DNA of 64,000 nt from Agrobacterium tumefaciens str. B6 (GTDB taxonomy: Bacteria; Pseudomonadota; Alphaproteobacteria; Rhizobiales; Rhizobiaceae), in the NCBI RefSeq assembly GCF_001541315.1, contig NZ_LMVK01000010.1, forward strand, positions 61,030 through 125,029, in the 5' to 3' direction. Below the pieces are notes generated by a model. It was not told the DNA's origin, searched no databases, and saw only the letters and a program-made list of their open reading frames with translations. This document shows, piece after piece, positions 1-7,198 of the stretch; position 1 is the stretch's first letter, and every line of letters begins with the position of its first letter. The translations under genes were made by a program, and so were the position numbers.

Positions 1-255
1 TTCGGCGCGTTCTGCAATGAACTCGATATTGGCGCCTTCCTTGAGCCTGGCGAGGAGCGCATCGTCCTTGACGCGGAACACCATCGTCATGGCCGGCATG
101 TCGAGGTTCTTCAGTTCTTCATGGATGATGGTGACCTTTTTGGCCGCAGCATCAACCTTCTTGACCGTTCCCTTGGTGAATTCCTCTGCGAATGCACTGA
201 GGGGAGCGGTGAGCAGGAGTGCTGCTGCGACGGTGATTTTAACGATGGTCTTCAT
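1..255 (-). CDS. CusF-like periplasmic copper-binding protein (3' end missing)
   Basis: The frame stays open to the left edge, so the C-terminus is missing; 85 residues are visible. A signal peptide (hydrophobic core, then AFA-EE) is followed by a CusF-type OB fold whose core reads KKVTIIHEELKNLDMPAMTMVF. The His and the MxAMTM methionines match the Cu(I)/Ag(I) ligands of CusF, a periplasmic metallochaperone that hands copper to an efflux pump. I chose the ATG at 255 because AAGGA lies 8 nt upstream; the ATG at 261 is too close to it. It is the last visible gene of the copper operon, 23 nt after the cupredoxin gene. In CusF systems the pump genes are often adjacent, so cusB/cusA-like genes may lie beyond the left edge (inference). 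Confidence 0.85.
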   Translation of the reverse strand, partial: MKTIVKITVAAALLLTAPLSAFAEEFTKGTVKKVDAAAKKVTIIHEELKNLDMPAMTMVFRVKDDALLARLKEGANIEFIAERAE

Positions 256-278
256 GGTCATATTCCTTTGTTGCTGGA

Positions 279-755
279 TTATTTTGCAGAAACTTTGAGA
301 TCGCCGCGCATGCCGGCCTCGTAATGTCCGGGTTTCAGGCAGGCGAATTCGAACATGCCGTCATTGGTGAATTTCCAGACGATTTCGCCGCTCTCGCCCG
401 GCGCGAGGCTGATCGCGTTCGGATTGTCGTGTTCCATCTCCGGCGCCTTCTCCATGGCGGCCTTGTGCTCCAGATTGGCCTTCTGTTCATCGAGAATGAA
501 TTCATGGTCCAGTTCGCCGACATTCTTCACGACAAAGCGAACCGTCTTACCCTTCTTGAATTCGAACTTGGCGGGCGTGAACAGCATCTTGCCGTCGGGC
601 GTTTCCTTCATCGTCACCTGAATGGTCTGGGTCACCTTGGCCTTGTCGCCGGGTTCGCCGATCGCCATCGCTGCATGGCCGCCGCCGTGGGTGCCCGATG
701 CCAGGGCTGGCGTGGCGAGAGCGGTGAGAAGCAGTGCAAGTTTCAATTTGGTCAT
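279..755 (-). CDS. Periplasmic cupredoxin (type I copper protein)
   Basis: This 158-residue protein has a signal peptide (residues 1-19, cleavage near ALA-SG) and one plastocyanin/azurin-like domain. Type I copper ligands are recognisable as His84 (in LDHEF), Cys139 and His144 (in ACLKPGH) and Met149, so it should be a blue copper electron carrier or copper-binding protein. The mature N-terminus holds GTHGGGH, a further possible metal site. It lies 43 nt downstream of the multicopper oxidase gene, and the two may exchange electrons or copper in the periplasm (inference). The name cupredoxin is secure; its partner is not known from sequence. Confidence 0.88.
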   Translation of the reverse strand: MTKLKLALLLTALATPALASGTHGGGHAAMAIGEPGDKAKVTQTIQVTMKETPDGKMLFTPAKFEFKKGKTVRFVVKNVGELDHEFILDEQKANLEHKAAMEKAPEMEHDNPNAISLAPGESGEIVWKFTNDGMFEFACLKPGHYEAGMRGDLKVSAK

Positions 756-798
756 TCTGTATGTTCCTTGATTTTGATGGGGTCGTTGGTCTGCGCAA

Positions 799-2148
799 TC
801 AGCCGTGTTTCATCGGTTGCGGCGTGATCTGCGTTTTGGGGTCGGTGTTTTTTTGTGTATCCGGCAACTCGCCGGTCCATTCCCAGGCCTGGGTTCCGGG
901 CGGGTTTTCGTACCAGCCGGGATCGGCGTAATCGCCCGCGGAGATGCCTTCACGAACCTTCACCACGGAGAACATGCCGCCCATCTCGATGGGGCCGTGC
1001 GGACCCCATCCCGTCATCATCGGAACGGTGTTCTCAGGGATCTCCATTTCCATCGCGCCCATATCGGCCATGCCGGCGGTGCCCATCGGCATATATTCCG
1101 GCCGGACCTTGCGGATCTTTTCGGTGACGGTCTTCTTGTCGACGCCGATGAAGGTCGGGACGTCATGGCCCATCGCGTTCATCGTGTGGTGCGACTTGTG
1201 GCAATGGATTGCCCAGTCACCGACATATTTGGCGTCGAATTCATAGGCGCGCATCGCACCCACGGGGATGTCGATGCTGACCTCCGGCCATCGCGCCTCG
1301 GGCCGCACCCAGCCGCCATCCGTGCAGGTCACTTCGAAATCGTAACCGTGCATGTGGATCGGGTGGTTGGTCATGGTCAGGTTGCCGACGCGCACGCGCA
1401 CCCGGTCGTCCTTGGAAACCACCAGTGGATCGATGCCCGGAAACACCCGGCTGTTCCATGACCACAGATTGAAGTCGGTCATGGTCATGATCTTCGGCAC
1501 ATAGGAGCCGGGATCGATGTCGAAGGCATTGATGAGGAACACGAAGTCGCGATCCACGGGCATGAATGCCGGGTCCTTCGGGTGGATCACGAAAAAGCCC
1601 ATCATGCCCATCGCCATCTGCACCATCTCGTCCGAATGCGGGTGGTACATGAAGGTGCCCGACTTCACGAGATCGAACTCGTAGACGAAGGTCTTGCCGA
1701 CAGGGATATGCGGCTGCGACAGGCCGCCGACGCCGTCCATGCCCGACGGCAGGATCATGCCGTGCCAGTGGATCGTTGTATGTTCCGGCAGCTTGTTGGT
1801 GACGAAAATACGCACCCGGTCGCCTTCGACGGCTTCGATGGTCGGGCCCGGCGACTGGCCGTTATAGCCCCACAGCCGGGCGGTCATGCCCTCCGCCATT
1901 TCGCGCTCCACCGGCTCGGCGGCAAGGGGGAATTCCTTGACGCCCTTGTTCATCCGGAAGGGCAGGGTCCAGCCGTTGAGGGTAACGACCGGGTTGTAAT
2001 CGGGGCCGGTGGTGGGCTTGACCGGAGCCTGGGTCGCGGCCGTTTCCATCACGGCTGCTTCCGGCAGGCTGCTATTCGATGTTTTCGCCCAGGCCGCCGT
2101 GGAGACCATAGCGGCGCCGACACCCAGAAAGTTTCTTCTATTCAACAT
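799..2148 (-). CDS. Tat-exported multicopper oxidase, copper tolerance
   Basis: This 449-residue protein starts with a twin-arginine signal (LNRRNFLGVGAAM). All four copper-ligand clusters of multicopper oxidases are present: HWHG, HPHSDEM, HPIHMHG and HCHKSHHTM, the last two with the T1/T2/T3 histidines and cysteine. The expected role is oxidation of periplasmic Cu(I) or phenolics coupled to O2 reduction. The C-terminal part is rich in Met (MGTAGMADMGAMEMEIP), as in CueO- and CopA-type copper oxidases. The ATG at 2148 is preferred over one 18 nt upstream because AAAGGA sits 7 nt before it. It begins 14 nt after the TolC-family gene, so the two share a transcript. Confidence 0.92.
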   Translation of the reverse strand: MLNRRNFLGVGAAMVSTAAWAKTSNSSLPEAAVMETAATQAPVKPTTGPDYNPVVTLNGWTLPFRMNKGVKEFPLAAEPVEREMAEGMTARLWGYNGQSPGPTIEAVEGDRVRIFVTNKLPEHTTIHWHGMILPSGMDGVGGLSQPHIPVGKTFVYEFDLVKSGTFMYHPHSDEMVQMAMGMMGFFVIHPKDPAFMPVDRDFVFLINAFDIDPGSYVPKIMTMTDFNLWSWNSRVFPGIDPLVVSKDDRVRVRVGNLTMTNHPIHMHGYDFEVTCTDGGWVRPEARWPEVSIDIPVGAMRAYEFDAKYVGDWAIHCHKSHHTMNAMGHDVPTFIGVDKKTVTEKIRKVRPEYMPMGTAGMADMGAMEMEIPENTVPMMTGWGPHGPIEMGGMFSVVKVREGISAGDYADPGWYENPPGTQAWEWTGELPDTQKNTDPKTQITPQPMKHG

Positions 2149-2162
2149 GGTGATTTCCTTTC

Positions 2163-3638
2163 TCAATGTCCGCCACCGCCGCCAGCGGCGGCAACCTCGG
2201 TCTCCGCACCTGCCGCAGCACCTGTACCTCCGCCGTAGATGGCGGGAGCGAGGCCGGCCTCCGCGAGCCAGAAGTCGCGTTTGGCATTGATGGCCAGCAG
2301 GCTTGAATTGACCTTTTCCCGGCTGTCGGCGAGCAGTTCGAAGGTGTTGGTGATCATGCCGTTATAGGTCAGCAGCGACTGCTCCTCGATCTTGGTGCGC
2401 AGCGGCACCACGCTGTTGCGATAGTGCCGGGCGATGTCGTAATTCGAGCGATAGGCCTGATAGGCCGAGCGGGCTTCCGAGCGGACATTGACCGCCTTTT
2501 CCGCCAGCAGGTTTGCCGCGCGCATATAGGCAAGTTCGGATTCCCGCATGCGCGCCTGACCGGAATCGAAGATCGGAATGACGAATTCCAGCTCGGCATT
2601 GCCGGTCGTCTGTTTGTGTTTTTCGCCGTCTTCCAGCTCGCGTTCGGTCTCGAAGCCCGAGCGGATTTCGAGATCGGTCACGTATCGGGTGGCCTCGGTG
2701 AGCTTGAACGATCGTGCGGTGGCCTCCAGATCGAGCCTGGCCATTTGTAGGTCCACACGGCGCTGCAGCGCCTCGGCCTCGATCATGTCCCGTTTGTTAA
2801 GCGCCTTCGGAAGCGGGGGCAGGCGGTTGGGAATGGTGTATTCGATATCCGCTCCCCACAGTCCCATCAGCCGCGTCAGTTCCTCCTTGGCAAGACGGGC
2901 CTCAAGTCGCGCCTTGGCGATCTGACCGGTCAGTTCGGCATAAAAGACCTGCTCGCGGGCCTGACCTTCCTTGTTGAGCGAACCGGCTTCTCCAAGCTTG
3001 ACGGCAAGTTCCGAGGCGGCGTCCGCCGCGGTCTGTGCCTGCGCCAGCTGGCCGACATTTTCCCATGCTGCTACCGCGCTGATCCAGGCGCGGCGGGTAT
3101 CCGACGCCAGTTGCAGCGTCTTCAGCGCGGCCGCGAGCTGCGCCTTGCGGAAACCGGTATCGGCGATCTCGACATTTTCCTTGAGGGTAGCGAGCGCCAG
3201 AATATTGGTGACGACGACACCTTCGATCGCCTTGTAGGCCCTGAGCCCCGGGGTGCCGATCCCCGTCAGCCCAATGCCGACCCGCGGATTGACCAGCATG
3301 GTGGATTGCCATGCGGTGGCGGCGGATTCGCCGAGATCGGCATAGGCCGCCTGAAGGCCCTTGTTGTTCAGGAGCGCAACCTGCACCGCCGTCTCGACAT
3401 CAAGGGTCTTGCTGGTTGTCATCAGCGATTTGACGCGGGCCTGCGTCGCCTGCGCCTCGGTGCGGTTCTGCACCCAGACCGCCTGCTTGCCTGTTGCTTC
3501 GGATGTTCGGGCCGAAACATTGGTGAAACCGGCGTCGCGCGACGCATATTGGGCGGCTGTGACGCAGCCGCCGAGAAGAAACGGCAGGCAAAGGGTGGCC
3601 GCGAGTTTAGCGCCGAGCTTGACTGTGCGTGATGTCAT
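2163..3638 (-). CDS. TolC-family outer-membrane efflux lipoprotein
   Basis: This 491-residue protein has a type II signal with lipobox LLGGC (Cys25), then a long helical region with repeated Ala/Leu/Glu-rich heptads and the duplicated architecture of outer-membrane efflux factors (CusC/OprM type). The C-terminus is Gly/Ala-rich (YGGGTGAAAGAETEVAAAGGGGGH). It should form a periplasm-spanning trimeric channel for a tripartite pump. No RND or membrane-fusion gene is visible here; the CusF-like gene at the left edge suggests they may follow outside. Its start overlaps the stop of the small upstream lipoprotein gene (ATGA), indicating coupled translation. Confidence 0.87.
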   Translation of the reverse strand: MTSRTVKLGAKLAATLCLPFLLGGCVTAAQYASRDAGFTNVSARTSEATGKQAVWVQNRTEAQATQARVKSLMTTSKTLDVETAVQVALLNNKGLQAAYADLGESAATAWQSTMLVNPRVGIGLTGIGTPGLRAYKAIEGVVVTNILALATLKENVEIADTGFRKAQLAAALKTLQLASDTRRAWISAVAAWENVGQLAQAQTAADAASELAVKLGEAGSLNKEGQAREQVFYAELTGQIAKARLEARLAKEELTRLMGLWGADIEYTIPNRLPPLPKALNKRDMIEAEALQRRVDLQMARLDLEATARSFKLTEATRYVTDLEIRSGFETERELEDGEKHKQTTGNAELEFVIPIFDSGQARMRESELAYMRAANLLAEKAVNVRSEARSAYQAYRSNYDIARHYRNSVVPLRTKIEEQSLLTYNGMITNTFELLADSREKVNSSLLAINAKRDFWLAEAGLAPAIYGGGTGAAAGAETEVAAAGGGGGH

Positions 3639-3865
3639 GATGCATCTCCTTTCGGAGCCTGTGCATCGTTCTGGTTACGCCAGGGCTTCGGGTCCACCGG
3701 CGCGCGGTGCGTGTAACCCGCAACCGGGGTTTGATAGCGGATGGGCCCCGCGCCAAGCGTCGGGTTTGCCGCATCGTCATAGGAAGCGGCGTCGTTCATC
3801 AGGGATGTGGCTGTGCAGCCGCCCAGAAGCAGGGGCGCTGCAACCACAATATAAATCGGGTTCAT
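3635..3865 (-). CDS. Small lipoprotein of the copper operon, unknown function
   Basis: This 76-residue protein has a short signal ending in lipobox LLLGGC (Cys17), followed by about 60 hydrophilic residues rich in Asp, Pro and Ala with no predicted secondary fold I can name. The stop codon overlaps the TolC-family start by 4 nt. The tight coupling suggests it assists the channel, for example in assembly or anchoring, but this is inference. I do not recognise the family beyond being a predicted lipoprotein. Confidence 0.7.
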   Translation of the reverse strand: MNPIYIVVAAPLLLGGCTATSLMNDAASYDDAANPTLGAGPIRYQTPVAGYTHRAPVDPKPWRNQNDAQAPKGDAS

Positions 3866-3952
3866 GGATATTTTCCGAACAGGAGATGCAACGGCGCGAC
3901 GGCGCTAAAGCCGCTCACGCACGGTCATTGCCCAAAGGCGGGCTTTGCCTGT

Positions 3953-4402
3953 TCAGATATTCGGGGGGCGGTGAAGCAGCGGAGTCTGGCCCAGCGCCTT
4001 GCTGTCGTCAAGGAAGGAGCGGATGCTGTTGACGACGGGTCTGCCAGTGGTGTCGTGGCTGATCAGGACCGCCATGCCGAGACAGAAATCGCCGCAGCAT
4101 TGGGGCTTTGCGGTTTTTTGGGCGCCGCTATCATGCTCGGCGGCCATATCTTTGTGATCATGACTGTCGGACATCATGGCTGAACCGCCATGGTCCATCA
4201 TCGCGCCGTGATCCATCATGGCGGACTGATCGTGCTGCATTCCACCGGCTTCGGCAGGATGCATTGCGGCATTGACAGTGGAAACGCTATAGCCCGCCAG
4301 TGACAGGATCATCACCAGTCTGAACAACAGGGCCATCAATTTCGATGCTCGCAACATCTCACGCATGCTGGATAGAAAAGCTGCAGTCCTGTGATTTGTC
4401 AA
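3953..4402 (-). CDS. Secreted His/Met-rich protein of the copper operon
   Basis: This is a 149-residue protein with an N-terminal hydrophobic segment ending in VNAA. The following stretch of about 47 residues contains nine Met and seven His, including a repeated MMDHG unit, then a cluster CCGDFC. Such composition is typical of periplasmic Cu(I)/Ag(I)-binding proteins. I chose TTG at 4402 because GAGGG lies 7 nt upstream; the ATG at 4366 would give a more ordinary signal peptide but lacks a clear ribosome site. It appears to be the first gene of the copper operon, with an 87-nt gap before the next. No family name is assigned. Confidence 0.65.
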   Translation of the reverse strand: MTNHRTAAFLSSMREMLRASKLMALLFRLVMILSLAGYSVSTVNAAMHPAEAGGMQHDQSAMMDHGAMMDHGGSAMMSDSHDHKDMAAEHDSGAQKTAKPQCCGDFCLGMAVLISHDTTGRPVVNSIRSFLDDSKALGQTPLLHRPPNI

Positions 4403-4460
4403 TGGATATCCCTCATAACCATCAACGAAAGCCTTTATGTCGCGCTTGATGCGGAGCCAA

Positions 4461-4482
4461 ACCTTCCAGTCGAATGGCAGGG
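4461..4482. promoter_or_regulatory. Imperfect CueR/HmrR-like dyad upstream of the copper operon
   Basis: An ACCTTCCAGTC half faces a degenerate TGGCAGG half. The 7-bp arms match at six of seven positions around a 6-nt spacer. MerR-family copper regulators (CueR, HmrR) bind ACCTTCC-N7-GGAAGGT-like operators; here the total spacing is one base longer and one arm is imperfect. It sits about 60 nt upstream of the first copper gene. This is a candidate only. Confidence 0.3.
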
Positions 4483-4501
4483 CGTGCAGTTTGTCCGCAG
4501 C

Positions 4502-5434
4502 TCACACGACGTCGATGAAGGCATCATCGAGAATGAGAAGCTTGCGGGCCTGTGTGCGGGCATATTCCTCGTAAAAGCCCTGCGAGATCCAGAGCGCGGA
4601 ACGGCCGCGCCGTCCGCTCCAGCCTATGCCGCCGATCAGTTCGGCCGCTGCAAGCTTGCGGCCGACATGGATGCGTGACACGGAGAGGGAGGTCGCCAGC
4701 TGTGTCACGGTTTCCACATCGGTCACACGTTTGCCCTGTTCGGGCGGTCTTTCCCAGTCGATCCCGGCGATAAGGCGGTCCATCAGCAGGCCGCCCGCAT
4801 CGAACCAGTTGAAAATGATGGAAAGCGGGCCGGGGCAGCGCACCTCCGGATGTGACAGAAACGCCTGTGATACACGGGGGTGGATATGGGGAAGCAGGGC
4901 TTCCGATCGCCTGATGAAGCGCGATGCCCTGAAGCCCTCATCGAGCAGGCCCAGCGCCTGAAAATGCACGTCGTACCATTGCGCGAGCATCGCCAGCGCC
5001 GGGGCTGAAGGCACCACCCCATTGCCCGGCCCGTTGCCGGATTGGTCGACCGGGCGTGTCATTCCGCGTTTCAGCGCCTCTTTGAAGAAGGCATAGGCAA
5101 CGCTGTGGCTGGCGAGCCCGTGCCGGAGCGCCAGATGGCCGAAATCTTCCCGCGTCAGGGCTGCTTCTCCCGTTGCCGTTTCACAGTCCCCGCATTTCTG
5201 AAAATAGAGCGCCAGAAGCGCATGGCAAAGAAGCCGGTTCTGGCGTGTTGCGAAGAGCGCGGTCATCTCGGGCGAGCCTTCGTAGAGGGCGATAAAGCTA
5301 CCCGATAGAAGCCGCAGCGCGGCCGCGAAGGGCTCTTTCTGCAGCATCGCCTCTATTTCGCAGGGTGCCGGACCGCGGCCATCGGCGACGACGGCCGGTA
5401 GTCGGGAAATCGCAAAGTCGAAAAAATTGGTCAT
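4502..5434 (-). CDS. Unrecognised protein with possible C-terminal winged helix
   Basis: This 310-residue protein has no signal peptide or membrane segment. The N-terminal two thirds look all-helical (for example ALRLLSGSFIALYEG and LLCHALLALYFQKCGDCETA). The C-terminal part, ETVTQLATSLSVSRIHVGRKL followed by GWSGRRGRSALWIS, resembles a winged helix-turn-helix with a basic wing, so a transcription-regulator role is possible. It is transcribed in the same direction as the AraC-family gene, with an 84-nt gap, and toward the copper operon. I cannot name a family. Confidence 0.6.
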   Translation of the reverse strand: MTNFFDFAISRLPAVVADGRGPAPCEIEAMLQKEPFAAALRLLSGSFIALYEGSPEMTALFATRQNRLLCHALLALYFQKCGDCETATGEAALTREDFGHLALRHGLASHSVAYAFFKEALKRGMTRPVDQSGNGPGNGVVPSAPALAMLAQWYDVHFQALGLLDEGFRASRFIRRSEALLPHIHPRVSQAFLSHPEVRCPGPLSIIFNWFDAGGLLMDRLIAGIDWERPPEQGKRVTDVETVTQLATSLSVSRIHVGRKLAAAELIGGIGWSGRRGRSALWISQGFYEEYARTQARKLLILDDAFIDVV

Positions 5435-5518
5435 GGGCCGCGCTCCGGAATGGGATGGTCTAGCGGCCTTACAGGAGCTGAAATGGCGCGTCTTCTCATT
5501 GCGCGCAGAGGTGAAATT

Positions 5519-6487
5519 TTAAGCCGACGGCATATCCGCAGCGCGGGCGTCACCGGGCGTCATGCCATAGGTGCCGGCGAACACACGGTAAAATGTTGCA
5601 AGGCTGTCGAAGCCGCAGCCATAGGCGATCTGTGTGACCGGCAGAGCGGGGAATGCCAGCAGCAACCGCTTCGCTTCCTCGATCCGCATGGAGGAGAGCG
5701 TGCGGGAAAACGACAGTTCCGCACCCTCGAAAACCACATGCAATTGCCGAAGCGAAATGCCCAGTTCCTTCGCGACTGCGGCAGGGGTGAGGTTCTGCCG
5801 GGATTTTTTTCGTATCATGATGTCCTGGGCCGCATAACAGAGCCCGGTCCTGAGCGCGGCGCGCACCTCCGGCATGGCGGGCGAAAGCCGTCCGCGCGCC
5901 GTCATGGCAAGCCGGGCGATATGCGTGACATCGCGTGCGGGATCGATGAGCCTGCCGGGGGCAGCGTTCAGCGCGTTGAAAAGGGCCCGGAAGGGCAGGG
6001 CGAAACTATTGTTTTCCGCATAACGCGTCGCAAACAGGTCATCGGTGGCCTGACCGAGCATGACCTCGTAGTCCACGGGGATTTTTAGCATCTTGTAGTG
6101 AAAATCGGCCTCGTTTCCCGGTATCGCGTCATAGGGCAAGTCGGAATAGTTGATGGTGATATCGCCGCCGCCGACGGCGTGAACCTGATCCCTGCCGGCA
6201 TGCAGAAACCCCGAACCCTTGACCTGCAGGCCGATGCAGAGGCTGTTGCCGGCAATGCGGGCAATATCGGCTTCCGTGCGGTTTACCCGGTAAGAGGAAG
6301 CGCGCATTTCTGTTGCCACGGCGCCGGCGACGGCGCGCGCCTGAAACGAACCCTTGAAACTGTGGCGAAGATCCCGTGCAAGCTCGATCGTCACGCCAAA
6401 CAGGCTTTTGCCGCGCACTTCGCGCCATTGGTCGAAGCGGTGTTCGGGCAGAAAATCGTCGGTTGCGAAGCGGACTATGGTGTTCGT
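5519..6487 (-). CDS. AraC-family transcriptional regulator, probable ACG start
   Basis: The C-terminal AraC/XylS domain carries two helix-turn-helix motifs (VAKELGISLRQLHVVFEG and VTQIAYGCGFDSLATFYRVF, then GMTPGDAR). The N-terminus matches the AraC-binding-like domain, which normally opens with a phrase like IVRFATDDFLPEHRFDQWREV. That phrase lies upstream of the first canonical start (GTG at 6418) and is in frame with it. The only well-placed start is ACG at 6487, which has GGAGG 8 nt upstream and would give 322 residues. No in-frame ATG, GTG or TTG exists between the upstream stop (6518-6520) and 6418. Ligand and targets are unknown. It follows the GNAT gene by 30 nt. Confidence 0.82.
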   Translation of the reverse strand, partial: TNTIVRFATDDFLPEHRFDQWREVRGKSLFGVTIELARDLRHSFKGSFQARAVAGAVATEMRASSYRVNRTEADIARIAGNSLCIGLQVKGSGFLHAGRDQVHAVGGGDITINYSDLPYDAIPGNEADFHYKMLKIPVDYEVMLGQATDDLFATRYAENNSFALPFRALFNALNAAPGRLIDPARDVTHIARLAMTARGRLSPAMPEVRAALRTGLCYAAQDIMIRKKSRQNLTPAAVAKELGISLRQLHVVFEGAELSFSRTLSSMRIEEAKRLLLAFPALPVTQIAYGCGFDSLATFYRVFAGTYGMTPGDARAADMPSA

Positions 6488-6517
6488 GGCTTGATCCTCC
6501 CCGACGATCTCGGCGGC

Positions 6518-6964
6518 CTATTTTTCCGTTGCGCGAAATCGAAGATGAACGAGTGGATAGGGTCGCCCCTGTCCGTCCAGATCGGAGCGTCCGGTCGGTT
6601 CGAATCCCAGCCGACGATAAAAACCCATGGCCTCGCCGTTCTGTTCGTTGACGTCAGTGGTCAGCGCGGGATGAAGCGCAAGCGCCCTCTGCACCAGTGC
6701 CTTGCCGATGCCTTGGCCATGATGGTCCGGATCGATGAAAAGCGCCTCCATATGCCCTTCATGCAGAAACATGAAACCGAGGACATGGTCAGAAGCATCG
6801 ACGGCCAGCGTCAGCGGCGCCTGTGGCAGGAAAGATTCGACTTCCTTCCCGATCGCGGCGCGATCCGCCGGCAGGAGGAACTGGTGGGTGGCGTCGACTG
6901 CTTTGCTCCATATGTCGAGGATGCGGGCAGCGTCGCGGCTCTCGGAGGGACGAAGTGCGATCAT
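6518..6964 (-). CDS. GNAT-family N-acetyltransferase
   Basis: This 148-residue protein has a single GNAT fold. The acetyl-CoA pyrophosphate-binding motif appears as DPDHHGQGIGKALVQRA (Q-x-x-G-x-G), preceded by the strand GHMEALFID, and the C-terminal NGEAMGFYRRLGFEPTGR is the usual motif B. It resembles YjaB-type small acetyltransferases; the acceptor cannot be told from sequence. It is on the same strand as the AraC-family gene and probably shares its transcript. Confidence 0.85.
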   Translation of the reverse strand: MIALRPSESRDAARILDIWSKAVDATHQFLLPADRAAIGKEVESFLPQAPLTLAVDASDHVLGFMFLHEGHMEALFIDPDHHGQGIGKALVQRALALHPALTTDVNEQNGEAMGFYRRLGFEPTGRSDLDGQGRPYPLVHLRFRATEK

Positions 6965-7147
6965 GTCTCACCCTTAGCAAGTGCGGAGTTTTCACGCCAT
7001 TGGCCGATCCGATCTTTTCCGTGAGTGCGTGCGTATTCAATGAATTTCAGCATTGAAACCCGGCGATTCTGATCCCGCATGTGCCGCCCATCTCTCCTCT
7101 CGGAAATTTTTCTCGAAAAAAAGTTCTTGCAAAAAGCAGCCCGAAAA

Positions 7148-7176
7148 AAATAGATAAAAAGAACTTCTATCTATTT
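7148..7176. promoter_or_regulatory. Inverted repeat upstream of bioB, possible BioR operator
   Basis: Two perfect 9-bp arms, AAATAGATA at 7148-7156 and TATCTATTT at 7168-7176, flank an 11-nt spacer. Read on the minus strand, 7148-7157 is TTATCTATTT, eight of ten matches to the BioR consensus TTATMKATAA. It lies in an AT-rich leader 23-51 nt before the bioB start. A weak promoter-like TTGCAA at 7127-7132 sits upstream, so a bound repressor would block it (inference). Confidence 0.45.
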
Positions 7177-7198
7177 ATTTTGAGGGAAAGATCGACAG

